Origin: Xenoacremonium recifei
Taxonomy: Eukaryota; Ascomycota; Sordariomycetes; Hypocreales; Nectriaceae
DNA length: 64,000 nt
NCBI GenBank assembly: GCA_012184525.1
Contig: WOFQ01000024.1
Location: forward strand, 248,001-312,000
Direction of reading: 5' to 3'
The position numbers and the translations under genes were made by a program. Position 1 is the first letter of the stretch. Each line of letters starts with the position of its first letter. Positions 44,703-56,160 of this stretch are shown piece by piece. The notes under the pieces are model-generated. The model was not told the DNA's origin and searched no databases. It was given only the letters and a program-made list of their open reading frames with translations.

Positions 44703-47700
44703 TCAGAATCGTGTCTCTTCTCGAAGGCGGCTCTTCGACGCCTGGTGAGTCGGACCGACGAGGCCGCCCATGAAGATGGCGCTCTCACGACGTCGGCTAT
44801 TTCCTCCATAGGACTGGTCGTATGCAGCCGCTGCCGCGCTCAGGTCCTCGTGAGAAGACTGAAACGGCCTGTCATAGGACGGCGTTACGCGACCAGGGTG
44901 AAGGTTCTGCGCGTCGTAAGCGGCGGGGGCGCCATAACCGTTTTCATAAGCCGGCCGGGCGCTGGTCGGCGGCACAGCGTTAGACTGGCCGTTATAGTTG
45001 GGCTCGTAGCCCTGTCGAGACACCGAGCTTGAGGGAGGAGAACTTCGAGCACTTGGTGTCGAGATGAGGGGCGGTGTAGGTGTAGACCGGTTCTGGTCGC
45101 GCATAGCATCCTTGCGTGACTGACGGTGAGGCGACGATGCGCTTCCAGCAGTCCCAGGTCGAGCAGGGGGTTCAAATCGCATTGGTGGTTCCGGGAATCG
45201 GCCATTCGACTCTGGCTCCGAGATGGGCGAGGGCAATTCATACTCCTCGGGTTCGATCCCGAAGATGCCCTCATAGTTCTGCAAGAGCATGGCAAACACC
45301 GGCGCCGGAATGTTCAGAGTTGGTGAGAAGACAATGCCCACGTTACGAACAGTCATCTTATTTATGTCCGCGTTGTTGATGATCTTGATCAGGAAAGCGA
45401 TCAGATACTTCAGGAGCGTCGCATTGGCCTGCGGGAGTCTCAGCACAAGCTCATTGAGCGCCGCCACCTTCTCCGTGCGGTCAGCAATCTCGACAGTTTG
45501 CAGGAATTCGAGATGGAGATCCCGAGTCAAAATTGTGGTGGGCAGTTCTCGCAGGTACAGCTTGAGGAGTGATGCCACGGCGTGGATGTCGTAGTACTGA
45601 GGATCAGTCACCAAATTGACGTCCCCCTCTACATTGAACCTTTCTCGGAGACCCTTGATGACCACGTTGGATCCGCTCAGGCGGAAGATGCCCTCTTCTA
45701 GCACGGCATTCTTTGCATCTAGATACTGGATACATCGATACACGACTGCCGGAAGAGGCACGTTGACATCGGTAGGCGGGTTGTAGCGGACAGCCTCAGC
45801 CAGAGGAGCACCGAAGGCTTGGCGTATCGGGCCCTGGTACTGATTCTGCGGTGGTGTGGCATTGGAACCTGTCTCGCTTCCTCCAAATAGCGAGTCCTGA
45901 CCGTCCGACGAGGATCGAGTCTTGGGGCCAAATCCAAAGAAGCTTCGCTTTCGCTGCTTCTTCTCGTCGTTGGAAGGTACTGAAAGGCCGAGCTTGTTGC
46001 CCCAAGCCGCCGCATCCGAGATCACCTGAGCATCTTTCGGCCCCGAGATGGTCCTGTTCGATGCCATGCCGTCACTGCCATGTGCGTGGTGCTCAGGGAG
46101 GCCCCCTGAGGTCTTCGGTCGTCCAGGAGCACCTTGAGGCATATCACCCGCCTGAGTGGCATCATATCGAACTCCAATGAGAGTATCCGAATCTGATTGA
46201 TGGTGATAAGGCTTGCTGACAGCCTTCTTGCCTTTTGTTGCATTCTGGCGGTCCGATGCACCCGATGTCTGACGATCATGGGGGTGGCCGTGGCCGTGGC
46301 CGTGGCTATGTCCATGGCCCTTTGCACTCATGGGAGGCTCGATATCATCGGGATCCCGCCAGTCAATCCACTGCAGTAGGGCGTCAACCCAGTAATCACG
46401 CTCCTTGTCGCTCTCGGCACACAACACGTGTTTCACGTGGCTGCTGGAATCCTTCTTCTTCGGCTCCAGGACCAGGAACGCATGTCGGTACTGGTTGTCA
46501 AGATCGTCATTGGTCGGAGGACGGGCAGGGGATTGGTTGTCGTTACTTTGCGACTGCGACTGCTTGCCAATCTGAGCATTCTGTAGCTTGATAGTCCCCA
46601 AGTGGGCGCCACCCGGGGTCTCATAGTATTTGAGATGAGGTCCATCGAGCACAAAGAATCGAGCCTTCCAGCCGCCAAAGTTCTTGCCTCTCTTGGTCAG
46701 GTAACCGCTTCGAAGAGGTCGACCGTCAGGTCCAATCTTGTTCCCGTTGCTTTCAGAAGCAGCTTCTACAGCTGTGCCCGTCTCGTCCGAGTTCGGTGGA
46801 AGGGTGTTGGTTGACAAGTATTTGCATACCTCCAACGCCGTTTGTGTGTCAAATGGAGTGTTCAGAAGTTCCTCCATGTATTGCTCCAGAACTATGCGAC
46901 GCGCGTCAAGCTTGGCTGGCGAGTGACCGCTGAAAAGAGATCTCTCAGGTGTCTTGGCTGTGAAAGTGGGTGATTGTTTCAAACGCTGATCGAGCTTGGC
47001 GAGTGACACAGAGTCTTTTTCCACCCTCCACAGCTCTCCGCCGTCAGCACGAGAGATGATGCCCAATGTGAAGACGGGATCCTCTTCCAACTGCGTAAGA
47101 GACAACAGACTGGCTCGTGAGGGTCGCATCCTAGACGACGCCACCTTCACCTCGATGGATGGGAGGGCGTTAGGCGGCAATAGCAGATCAGGGTATTCCT
47201 CTGTCACGAGCCCCTTGAAGATTCTGGTCCGTTCTGTCGGGCTGTCACGGTTGGCAGGATTCTCTGCATTGCCGAGTGTTGCCATGCTACTGGCGTTTTG
47301 CGCCGACGGAGGACCAGTACCAGCGCTATCGGGCACAATCACCACAGCTGGAGCAGCTTGCGAAGCGTTCGAAGGAACAGGAATCGGCTGACGTGGAGGT
47401 CGCGGCGACAGGGGAGGTGCCGCAAACGACGCAGTGGGAGCTGCTGTGCGAGGAGACAAAGGAGGGGCGTTTTGCGGTGTCAGGTTGAAGGGACGTGGGC
47501 TTGCAGGAAGACCTGGGCTCATCAGAGGTACAGGGATCTCCCTCGGCTTCTGTCCGCTCAAAACAGCTGCCAGTGATGCGGTGCCCGCTTCAGGCTGTGT
47601 CGGTGGAGGCACAGCTTGAATGACTAGAGGCGTGTTGTCTGCTGGAGATCCGGGTTCGCTGGATTTGCTCTTCTTGGACATGCTACGCGTGGCAGCTTCT

Positions 47701-49767
47701 CGCAGGGCAATGATCTCGCGTTCTTGGTCATCCTCTTCTCGTGTTCGTCGTCGTCCACGCTTGTCGTCAGGTACAATCTCGTCGACTTCCAGAATGTCGT
47801 CGTAATCGGACTCCGTATCCTCGTCGTCGATGGCTTCATGAGTGATTGGTCTTCGCTCTTGGTTGAGCTGCAAGGGGGCTGGCGGCGGCTTCCGAGGCGG
47901 CGGAGCAGGGAACTTGGAAAGACCCTCGTCGGGCTGCGGCGTTGCTTCGACGATCGAGACGGTAGGGAGAAGACCCATGGGAGGACTCGGGGCAGGCATC
48001 TTCGGGGGTTGGCTAGGGAGGCTTCGGGATGGCGGGAGTCCAATGTTGTAAGGGATTTCCCTCAGTTGCTGCTCGCCTCGATCCTTTCGTACTTGGTCTG
48101 CGACTTTGTCTTCAGCTTCGTGGTCGTACTGGTCGAATGCATGCTCCTGCGGTTTGGGCATCGCGTGAGCTGGATCCAACAGTTCGCCAACTGCTGAGCT
48201 CAGGCCGTTTGGTTGGTCCGCTGGCGGTGTGATCGGGTACGGAGCCAGAGTCATGTCAATGGGCGAGTTCTTCTGGCTGTCAGAGTCCAGCGTCGGAGAA
48301 TCGGGAGCTATGACTGTCTGTTCTCGCGGTCGGTCAATATCAACCCGAGGAAGAGTCGTGCCTGGAGGCAAGTTGGCTGTCCTCGCGGCGTCTGGGGCCC
48401 CGGCGGCCCTCGAAACTGCTGGAATGGCCATGACCTCCTTCAACTTCTTCCTGTACTTTTCTTTGTCCTTCAGCGCCCTCTCCAGATCTTTGTTCAGCCC
48501 GAGGATCATCGCCCTCTGCTTGTCTACTAAGCGCCATAGCTGTCCATTTTGTTGCGATTGGGACTGCTTCTCTTTGAGGAGGTATTGAATAACAGCCTCT
48601 GGGCTTCCTGCCGTCTTAATGAGGTTGGCAATGTCGGAGGAGGACCCTGGTTGAGCTTCTTGGGACGCGCTGGGGACGTTTGACTTCGCTGAAATGGCAG
48701 ATATCGCGGAATCTATCGAGGAGTTGCGGGGGATGGCCGCAGACTCAGCCTGAGTCGCTGCTACCGGACCAGCCATGGCCGGTCGAGGGACGGACACTGA
48801 GCCTGGGATGGGCTTAGGCTTTACGGGATCGGAGACGCTTCTCGAGTCATTCGGATTGCTCCTGTAGGTTCGTCTGTAGAGGAAAGTCATGTTAATCAAG
48901 TCGATCTTGCGCATCGGAGGCCGGCCCCGTCGTTGGAAACGCACCTTGGACTCGAAGGTTCGGGCGACCCTGAATCCGACGAATCACTGTAGAACGCCGT
49001 CTGCTGCGATCGCTGTGTCGTCGGGGTCCTGTTGGATTGACGACCCGGTGGTGTCTCGGGGAGAGGAAAGGTCATAGAACGCGGGCTAGGGCTGTTCTGT
49101 GCGAAAGCCAGGTTGTTCGTCGTCGCGGAGAGAGGGCTGGGAATTAAAGGCCGCGGCGATCTAAGGCTTGCGAGAGCCGTGTCAGTCTGGGCATCCGTCA
49201 AGGCGAGGCGACGATGGTCTGGAACAGTAGCTCGTTGCACGACAGCACGCCAAACGCTCCGGGCGACAAAGGGCAGGGGAGGTTGAGAGGCGCGGAGGGA
49301 CAGGAGGTCACCTCGCACAACATCAACCTGGGGTAAGGAGGCGGAACGGTAGGTAGGTAGGAAACGAAGTGTCGTGAGAAGAAACCGGAGTGGTAGGTGG
49401 TAGAGGGGAGGATGGTGGAGGGGAGGAAGAGCATTAGCAAGACGTCCTCCGTAGGCACAAAAAGGGAGCACGTCCCGGTGTCAGAGGAGTCTCGGTAGGA
49501 GGGGGGGTGTGCGTGTGGTGGTGTATCAAGTCCGTCCAGTCCAGGTCAAGGTCAAGCCCGGACAGACCGATTTGGGAAATGCGCAAAGCTCACTCACCTG
49601 GCACCAGTTGCTGCAGGACCTGTTGGAGGCGGCGATGGTAGAGAGCCGAGTGTCGACGGTGACGATGGAGGATGGTAGAGGTGGCGGCCGACGGTTGGGC
49701 TGTCCTGGGAGTCGACGTTGCTGTTGTTAAGCCTCTGCTTGCTGCTGACGTCTGGAGAGGACGACAT
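44703..49767 (-). CDS. PX-PH-RhoGAP protein (Bem3-like Rho/Cdc42 GTPase-activating protein)
   Basis: Exons on the minus strand are 49767-49598, 49160-48945 and 48873-44703, totalling 4557 nt and 1518 residues. Intron 1 is long (437 nt); it was placed because only the CTTAG acceptor keeps phase and gives GPAATGARSPRPLIPSP. Domains in order: a Ser/Pro-rich N-terminus; coiled coil (about 233-276, LVDKQRAMILGLNKDLERAL); a Pro-rich linker; PX (about 728-820); PH (about 852-970, SGYLTKRGKNFGGWKARFF); a His/Gly-rich linker; and RhoGAP (about 1143-1330) with arginine-finger motif GIFRLSGSN near residue 1190 and KLYLRELPTTIL. The tail is disordered. This order is that of yeast Bem3, which binds phosphoinositides and switches off Cdc42 during polarised growth. 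The N-terminal exon is the least certain part. Confidence 0.87.
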
Positions 49768-50987
49768 GTTGGTCAGGCGGATTACCACAGCATGGCTAGA
49801 CTGTCAGACTCTTCTTTGTCTCTAACGGTCTTTCTGCCCGAGAAACGGAGAGCGCAGCAGCAGCCAATGGACGGGGCGCAGGCGTATCAACCTAGAGGGG
49901 GAAGACTCCGTAGAAGGACCAGAGTTTCTGGTGAGGCTCGGGTTTCGAGATGCCTGTGGCCGGTGGACTCTGCTCTCAGGATTGGCGGGTACAACCCTGA
50001 GCAAGCAAGGTTGCATGGAAAAGCAACGTGTGCCGTGCTTCGGTGATGCGGGATGGCGGCGTTTTTTGCGGAGGACGGACCCAGTCGCCGATCGAAGAAA
50101 TTTAGATGGTGATGATCAAGAGAGATACGCAGAAGGGGGGGGCGAAGGAAAAGGGTTTGGCTCCGAGGAAGCCGTTGATGATTAGGCCCGGCTCTGAAGT
50201 CGGTCGTCGTTTTTTTTTTTTTCGTCTCTGTCTTCCCCCCTAATATTCCCGTCCCGCTACGACGTATGTATGTACGCCTGGTGGACAACTGTCTCGACTC
50301 AGTCCAGTCCAACAGAAACAACATCCGACAAAAAGAAAGACACACCCCCCAGAACAGAGATCGGCTGAGGGCACCACGGGCAATGGAGAATCGTTTGCTG
50401 TAGTCGTACAATTAGCGCGAGAGAGACCAGGATGAGGATTGTGAACAGGCCTGAGAGTAGCATCAGGAGCCAAGGGGACCCCTCAATCTCTCGCCCAGTG
50501 CTCCCTCCGCTTCCAGGCCTGTTCCCTTGCCTCCTCGTCGTTAACGTCCAGCACGGTAAAGGACAAGCCCCAGGGGTAAACCAGGCTCGCCCGGCAAGTC
50601 TCCACTAACTGCCGCTAACACGCCTCTCGCAGGGCTCATCAGGCATGGGCATGGAGCGTGGAAGCATGACAGGGACCGCCGAGGCGCTCGCGCTGCCTCC
50701 ACCGAAGGGCCAACGGTCCAGTGGACGGCCAGGACGCTGCAGGCCGGGCTGGGCTCTCCGGCATGTGGGTGTGGGTGCCAGCTGGCTCGTTTCAGGCGCT
50801 TTTGTGCCTGGATTCCCTGGACAGTCGCGAGTCTCTGACAAGAGTCAGCAAGCAAGACACGCTCTGGAACTGCGGTGGATCATGGCCTCAGGTTCTGGCA
50901 CGCGAGAGGTGGTTTCTAAGTTGAGTCGCCTGCCTTGCCTTAGGTCAGCAGCGACAGCAATTGGAAGGAGCCATGCAGTAATTGGGC

Positions 50988-51023
<36 letters not shown>

Positions 51024-54000
51024 GCCATTACTGCTTCTCGCATTCGTATCTTTGCCTCAACATCATCCCAAAACATCACCACATCTTCCAGCAGCCCAAT
51101 GCTTCCTCTCATGTTCGCCTCTGTTAGTGTTGACCGCTGCCCTTGCTCGTCATGGGCTCGTGGCTTTCCTCCCCCCCCGGACTGCGGGCGGCCTTAATTA
51201 AACTGGGCTTCCGACTAGGGTCTCTTTCGGGGCCATCCTCAAGGCGCTATTCCAATCAGCTCCCTGGCTGCAGCTCTCAGCTCTTACCGCTTCCAGGACA
51301 GTCAAACAGCTCGAGGTTGTCCGTGCTACGCTTATTCGCAACGTTCTTGTGGGCTTATTGATCCCATGGTTGCGTCTGAGGGAGAACAAGGCCTGGAGGC
51401 GGTATCAACTCTACAAGTATCAACATGCGGTGGTCTGAGCAGGGTGCCCTGGCCTGGCAGCTTGCCGTGCTCGCTCCGCTGCTCCACGTTGCACTCGTCT
51501 CCTCTTCTGCCGTCCCGTCATCGCTTCAGAAGTTCCCCATCGAGTTCCAAGGAAAATGTCCGCTTGGGTGCCGCCCTATCTGGACTAATAATGAGGCGTG
51601 CTGGCTGCTGCAGGTACCATCTTGTCCTCCGGCGACTAGCCACCGATACGCTACCACGTCCTAACCGCCCAAACAGCCAGCAATTTATCCCAATTTTAGA
51701 CACCGCTATTAACGACGGACCAAATTCCTGCATGCAGCATTCAATATTATTGACGCTCGGCGAGGTAAGCGCACAGGCACCTCCTCAGAGCCAGTCCATG
51801 GTCGGCGTTGTCTGACAGAGCGTGTAGCTGACAGAGTACCGTGTACCTTACCTGTCACGTCACGTACGTAGGCGCCGGCCGGTATGCAAGGTACCGGAAC
51901 ACAGAAGGGACCACGACGTGGCTCAAAGTCAACTTACATGCAAGCCACTCCTTGTGAATCACCTCCGGGTGCCCGCATCTTTTCCCGGAACCAGCAAGAG
52001 GGACGACTGATGAGGGGCACTGAAGGACTTCAGCTTGTTCGGAAAGACATGGTCTCGAATCCCAATCTCTTGAATTCGCTGCTATCCCGCCACAGGGTCG
52101 GGTAAAGCGCCACCTGAAGCCTCGTTATCTAAGAAAAGCATCATTGATGCTGGCAGAGCGCTTCTGACAGATATAGGATCCGAGTGCTACGCTGCAGCAA
52201 GTAAGGGGGCTGGTTGCTTTGCTGAAAATCTAGCCTGCCCAATGTTTCACAGCACCGGCTGGAGAGCAATTTTGCGAATTTCCATCCCGTCCGCGGCTTC
52301 TACGGCTGATGCTCCGTCTCCGCTGTTGCAGAGACACTGTCTCAATCTCGAGGCTTTCTGGATCTCGGTCCCCAAAATGCCCGTCGCCTCAGTCCAGCTC
52401 GGGCCATATTGATGGGTCAAGATCTGGAGCCTCAAAAGGATGAGCTGCATGAACGACCCATTATGCCCAAAAGGGCGGCCGCCATTCTAATGAATGCCTA
52501 CCAATGTGCACCAAGCCACATCCAATTAACGAAGAAGCTAATCACCGTGGATTCCGCCCAGTTCACAGCCTGTGGCTGGTTCGTGAGGCCATAATTCGAA
52601 AATCACGAGGCCAGGAATGGAGCAAGGCGCGATTGTGCATGCGCCGGAGCCCCCTGTCTCCTAAGCCCGGCCGTTAAGAGTGCAACCAATTTCACTACGA
52701 CGTCGCTCGGCATTATAGCCTCCCGAGGAGACGAAACTGATGGATGAGTTCCTGGATTCCCTGGGTTCCCTGAATGATGGTTGCAATGAAAGATACGGAG
52801 TACGGTTACCGAGGTTCTCTTTTTCTTTGGGTTCACCCTCTGCAGCGATCTGTAATGACCGAGTGCTTCTCTAAACAGTAAGTGATGTTGGATGCTGGCT
52901 AGCTGAATGACCGACAAAGGTGTAAGACTGATACGGAGAACATCCTGACAATGAAAGACCTCAGCTGAAGCCGCCAATCACCAGCTCAGCATCGACCATC
53001 CCGGAGCAACACAACCCACTATCTTTGGTTTTCGACTGACCCCGTCTGGCGGTGTGATGGGGAGGTGTGATTGCCAGGAACCTCATTTGCGAGACTGCCC
53101 CCCTACCACTGCACTCGCAAATCACGAGACGGCAGGGTAGCCCCAGTGCTCGACGCTCGTGATTTGGATCTTCAAGCCATTGCCGACCGGCAAGCGACGA
53201 ACCTCCAAGTGATCCAAATTGGCCGCAGCATTCGGCGCGAACCCCTGGATCGACTTGGCATTTCTTGAATCTCCCTTGCTGGGCCACGGCCCGTCGCCGC
53301 GACCTCGTAGAGTCCTGGACATGTTCGGAATGACAGACGGTCTCCCAACGGTATCAACTCTGCCTATCCCTCCCTAGTGCTAACGCACCATAATTTCCAC
53401 ACACTCCGTCGACAATCGACGGTCCCTTAAAGTCTTGGCCCACGCAACGCTCCCTCAAAGCCTGGTGGTGGGAATTCAGGGTCCTTCTCGACGCGGCGTC
53501 CACCTTGCTAGCGTGAGGAGCGTCAATCGCGTCCACTAACTACGCCGCCAGGGTCCGGCGATCGTCCATTGGACAATCTCGGACGCACTTCGAGAACACG
53601 ATGTTCTGCTGCGTTCCTGGTTTTTAAGCCTCCTCCACAGAAAGTACTCCATACTCGACCTAGAACCCTCGGTTGAAAGTCTATTCACATGGAAATTTAT
53701 CCCTCACAATTCCGAATTCCAATGCCTTTCATATCGAGGTCGAGGCTTCGATGAGAAAGAACGTGGAGAAGTTTTAGTGTTGAGAGGGGTACCCCTGGGA
53801 GGCTTTGTTCCGGGCCACAGCCCGCAAAGGAAACCAGCTCCCAATTCTCACACTCGAGAAGCAGCAAAAGATTCTATTATGGGCGTCCAGTGACGGGCCA
53901 CGCTGAGTGGTGGGATCCCCCAGGACCCTTCAACTCTACGTCAGAATAAGGCCACTATCTACGATTCGAAACTGCCTTCCACGATCCAGACGCCTCCATG

Positions 54001-55326
54001 CACGTCAGATACGATGACGCCGGTGCTTCATCGCCAGCCACTACGAAGTACCCCAGAGCTGGTTGTCAAGTGACGACCCCGATTCAAGCAAACACTCCCT
54101 TTCGTCTCAGATGGGCGAACAGCAAGGCTGGCTCTATCTCACATGGCGGCTCGATGGAACAGCCGCTGCACCCCGCGCGTTCCTCCTGGTCCTGAAACAC
54201 GAGCGGTGTTGGTGCAGTTGGATCGATCAGACTCGAGCCGGTTTCAGGCCGCGGGTACGAACCGTGGAAAGCGTCGACTGGGATAGGCGAGATGAAGAAG
54301 GGGGTGCTGACGGGCTCGTAAGCGAAAGGAGTCTATTTCAAGCGCGCTCCGGTTATGCCAAGCCTTCTCCGACCCGTCTCGTGCCCACGCTCGGAACAGG
54401 CTCTGTAAGAATCACAGAAAGGTCCGGGACGGCGCCGCGTGCTGAGCTCCACCAACGTCCGGAGTCCGGTACCGATAAAACGGGATATGCTCGGCGGACG
54501 GGAGCGGGACTGTCCGGAAGTCTATTCAATCTTGACCTCGCTAAAAACGGCTTCGTGGTTTTCCAAGTGACGGACAAGTTACGGTTCGGGGCAACATCTT
54601 GGAAGTCCCAGAAATGGACTCGCCGACTTGCGATTGAGGAGGCAGCGGCCCAACGAGCCCAACGGGCAATGAAGTGAAAATTACTTCATCCCGCGTCCAC
54701 TTCGTCAATACGGACACAGCGAGACGAAGAAGGCATAGGGGAAAGCAAACACCTCTCGCAGGGGCTCCCCATCCATTCCGGCCAAGTTTCCCACCACCTC
54801 GTCGACTGCAGCACCGCCCAGATTCAGGGTCCAGCGGCTTGCTCCGCCTGACTGAACCAGGTCACGCCCGGCAGTGCTGGCCCACCCAGCCAGACAAAAT
54901 CTTGGATCTTACGGCGTCGGCAGAGAGCCAAAGAGTGTAGCGTCGCCGTGGGCTGCGAGCCCGACGTCATTGTCCCCTCGTGTCTGCCCAATCCTCTGCC
55001 GTGGTGCGTCCTCGGGATGGATGGGCTGTCAGACTGGGCTTGGGCTCCGGGCTGTGAATGCGCCCTTGCGTATTATCTCTCTGGGCATTCATATAAGATC
55101 CAAGCGGTTCGCTTCTGAGCTGGGAGGAGACGTCTTTTTGATCGCCACCACTTACAAACATCTCAACCCATTTCCAACCCCACCACTCCCCGGTCTTCCA
55201 TCCGAGTCTTTGTCTGTCCCTGTGACCGTCGCAGACCCAGAACGGACTTCAACCTTATCGAATAAACAATCTCGTGTTTATTCTCCTTCATTGCGCTCAA
55301 CCAGCGAAGCATCATCAACCGATACA
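49768..55326. other. 5.5-kb gene-poor gap
   Basis: This is the largest region without a supported gene. The first 650 bases are the RhoGAP promoter and leader. The remainder has scattered short frames only; the plus-strand frame at 54063-54677 (204 codons) has unordered composition and no spliceable partners. It contains the CTG microsatellite listed separately. No transposase, reverse transcriptase or terminal repeats were recognised. The last 200 bases are the CT-rich leader of the gene at 55327. Confidence 0.5.
50989..51021 (+). repeat. CTG trinucleotide microsatellite, 11 copies
   Basis: Uninterrupted CTG units run from 50989 to 51021, followed by a degenerate CCGCC. They are in non-coding sequence unless part of an unrecognised gene. 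Confidence 0.9.
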
Positions 55327-55945
55327 ATGGGTATGTTGTGCTCTTCTTCTCTCATTACCATCACCATCACTGACGTCACCCTCTCCAGGTTCCAAGAAGC
55401 GCCTCTATCTTCAACACCCGGAGCCAGACTACGTCGAGGTTCGGCGCCGCATCACGCGCATCGTTCCGCCCGAGCGCTCGCCATCGCCGCCTCCTCCGCC
55501 TCCTCCCGTTATCATCGAGAAGCCGGTGCCGATATACATTCAACCGCCGCCGCCTCCTCCACCACCGCCCGTCGAGCAGCCTAAACCAGAGCCGCCTGTC
55601 GAGAAGCCCAAGCCCAAGCTGCTTCCACCTCCGCCCCCAGAGGACCCCTTTGAGATCATCGCCGTGGACTTCGAGCCATCCGAGAGCGGCAAGTCGTCGA
55701 AGAAGAGCAAGAGTCGCAGCCGCAGCCGCAGCCATAGCCACCGGGACCGCGCCCGCGATCGCGAGGTCTATGTTGAACGTGATCGGTACATCCCCGTTCC
55801 CGTGCCTGTCGAGCCCCGGTACGAAACGTTCCGGTACGTCGAGGGTCCGCGACGCCCCGAGCCCTCGCCGCCGCGCAAGATGATCGAGGATGACAAGATG
55901 CGGATCGTGATTTCAGACCGCGAGCGCGAATATTATCGCGACTAA
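55327..55945 (+). CDS. Small proline-rich, RS-repeat protein, unknown function
   Basis: Exon 1 is only 4 nt of coding sequence (55327-55330, ATG G); after a 58-nt intron, exon 2 runs 55389-55945, totalling 561 nt and 186 residues. The joined start reads MGSKKRLYLQHPEPDYVEVRRR. Two polyproline tracts follow (about 37-43 and 55-63), then PEPPVEKPKPK repeats, an acidic EDPFEIIAVDFEPSE segment, a run of Ser-Arg dipeptides (SRSRSRSHSH), and a Tyr/Arg/Pro-rich tail ending YYRD. SR-dipeptide and Pro-rich content would suit an RNA-processing or scaffold protein, but no domain is recognised. A large intron immediately after the start codon is common in fungal genes of this type. Confidence 0.7.
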
Positions 55946-56160
55946 GGAATCTTTGTAATGAGTAACGGCCTTGTATGATGTTATGGTTGGGATATTCGAT
56001 TTGAAGGATGTATTATGTGATGCCATTATATGGGTAAGGAAGAAATCTTTGGATATTTACGGAGTCGAAGACAACTTAAACATAAATCATGACACTACTT
56101 TTTGGATAAATTTTGAAACTCGCCTTTTGGATGAAACATGATATTTGACTAGCAGGACGA

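Noticed and set aside
54063..54677. A 204-codon open frame on the plus strand in the large gap.
   Set aside because: No recognisable fold, motif or flanking exons; upstream sequence is not leader-like.
49768..55326. The large gap as a decayed transposon.
   Set aside because: No terminal repeats, target-site duplications, transposase or reverse-transcriptase fragments, and no obvious AT-rich RIP signature were seen.
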